A stretch of 64,000 bases of DNA from Vulgatibacter incomptus_A. GTDB taxonomy: Bacteria; Myxococcota; Myxococcia; Myxococcales; Vulgatibacteraceae. Below the pieces are notes generated by a model. It was not told the DNA's origin. It worked only from the letters and a program-made list of their open reading frames with translations, and made no database searches. This document shows, one piece after another, positions 63,412 to 64,000 of this stretch. Location: assembly GCA_040391605.1 (NCBI GenBank), contig JBEBXK010000009.1:61131-125130 (forward strand), read 5' to 3'. How positions within the stretch are numbered: position 1 is the stretch's first letter; every line of letters begins with the position of its first letter. The position numbers were made by a program, and so were the translations under genes.

Positions 63412-64000
63412 TCAGACGCTGAAGGAGTCGCCGCAGCCGCAGGACTTCTTCGCGTTGGGGTTCTCCAGCTTGAATCCCGACTCCAGCAGGCCCGCCTGGT
63501 AGGTGAGGACGGTCCCGATGAGGAAGATGTAGCTCTTGGGATCCACGAAGATGCTCACGCCATGGTCTGCGAAGACGCGATCCCGCTCCTTGGCCTCCTC
63601 GGCGAACTCCATATCGTAGGTGAGGCCGGTGCAGCCTCCCCCTCGCACCCGGATCCGCAGCCCGGACGCCGGCGTCCCTCGACCGGCGAGGAGCTTCTTG
63701 ATCCGATCGGCCGCGGTGGTGTCGATGGCGATCCCCGACCTCCTCGGGGCCGGCGCCGCCGGAGCGGCAGCCGGCGCCGCAGGGGCGGTGGATCCCAGGC
63801 CCGTCAGCCCCGCGGGCGCGGCAGCGGCAGGCGCGCTCTTCGAGCCCAGGCTGGTCAGCCCCGCGGGTGCTGCAGCGGCGGGCGCGGCGCCCTTCGAGCC
63901 CAGGCTGGTCAGCCCCGTGGGTGCAGCAGCGGCGGGCGCGGCGCCCTTCGAGCCCAGGCTGGTCAGCCCCGCGGGTGCTGCAGCGGCGGGCGCGGCGCCC
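63412..64000 (-). CDS. iscA: IscA-family Fe-S carrier with repetitive N-terminal region (partial, runs off the window)
   Basis: The C-terminal ~105 residues are a full A-type carrier: GGGCTGLTYD and SCGCGDSF hold the three iron-sulfur cysteines. Upstream, the frame stays open to the window edge through Ala/Pro-rich repeats of 18 residues (unit like APAGLTSLGSKGAAP). The start is outside the window, so it could be a fusion with another Fe-S scaffold such as IscU joined by this linker, or an extended IscA. It heads hscB-hscA-fdx-iscX in this view. Confidence 0.8.
   Translation of the reverse strand, partial: GAAPAAAAPAGLTSLGSKGAAPAAAAPTGLTSLGSKGAAPAAAAPAGLTSLGSKSAPAAAAPAGLTGLGSTAPAAPAAAPAAPAPRRSGIAIDTTAADRIKKLLAGRGTPASGLRIRVRGGGCTGLTYDMEFAEEAKERDRVFADHGVSIFVDPKSYIFLIGTVLTYQAGLLESGFKLENPNAKKSCGCGDSFSV
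63788..64000. repeat. 54-bp coding tandem repeat in the iscA-like gene
   Basis: Units begin at about 63790, 63841, 63895 and 63949; the last three are exactly 54 bp apart and nearly identical, the first is 3 bp shorter. They encode an 18-residue Ala/Pro/Gly repeat and continue past the window edge. Confidence 0.9.

Overview
This is a GC-rich bacterial chromosome segment with almost no spare DNA. Gene content points to a myxobacterium of the Cystobacterineae type, close to Anaeromyxobacter or Vulgatibacter. The strongest marker is an adjacent carD-carG pair, the CarD (HMGA/H1-like)/CarG regulatory pair of Myxococcus. Supporting signs are a PEGA-domain Ser/Thr kinase beside FHA and rhomboid genes, dickkopf-like Cys-rich lipoproteins, a long mraZ-to-ftsZ cell-wall cluster, and frequent GTG/TTG starts. 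I see no phage, insertion sequence, integron or CRISPR array.

Layout. 1-5.1 kb: an rRNA-methyltransferase-like gene, then a minus-strand operon epmA-plsC-lipoprotein. 5.2-7.9 kb: a MoxR ATPase/VWA pair. 8.0-12.9 kb: kinase, rhomboid and double-FHA genes. 13-15.4 kb: biotin carboxylase, biotinyl carrier and enoyl-CoA hydratase. 15.8-37.7 kb: a cold-shock gene, then the division and cell-wall cluster on the minus strand: mraZ, a STAS protein, rsmH, ftsL, ftsI, murE, murF, mraY, murD, ftsW, murG, murC, murB, ddl, ftsQ, ftsA, ftsZ. One phospholipase-D gene sits in it backwards. 38-41 kb: the split proton-translocating transhydrogenase pntAA-pntAB-pntB. 41-46 kb: an HD-GYP response regulator divergent from carD-carG-(phosphorylase-like gene). 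46-50 kb: iron alcohol dehydrogenase, glutamine-synthetase-like and glutamine-amidotransferase genes. 50-57 kb: Cys-rich lipoproteins, an AI-2E/PerM-type membrane protein, and a pal-cpoB-phosphoesterase operon. 57-60 kb: a PBP1A, a terminator and tRNA-Leu(CAG). 60-64 kb: the ISC iron-sulfur operon iscA-hscB-hscA-fdx-iscX with a BFD-like ferredoxin next to it.

The genes fit together as housekeeping: peptidoglycan precursor synthesis, septation and cell-wall polymerisation (dcw cluster, PBP1A, Tol-Pal parts), cofactor assembly (ISC), redox balance (Pnt) and global transcription control (CarD/CarG, HD-GYP, kinase/FHA).

The most interesting signals lie between the genes or in altered protein motifs. 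(1) An interspersed repeat of about 103 bp, including one tandem triplet, always lies just past a gene's 3' end; its hairpin keeps pairing although its sequence changes, and it looks like a mobile or copied bidirectional terminator. (2) A 16-bp minisatellite and a three-box MraZ operator lie ahead of mraZ. (3) CarG has lost its metzincin histidines but keeps its cysteines. (4) A secreted M3-peptidase-like lipoprotein has lost its zinc ligands. (5) A STAS protein without the phosphorylatable serine is embedded after mraZ. (6) In-frame repeat expansions occur in murE and ahead of the iscA domain. (7) A near-consensus promoter appears to give a leaderless mRNA.
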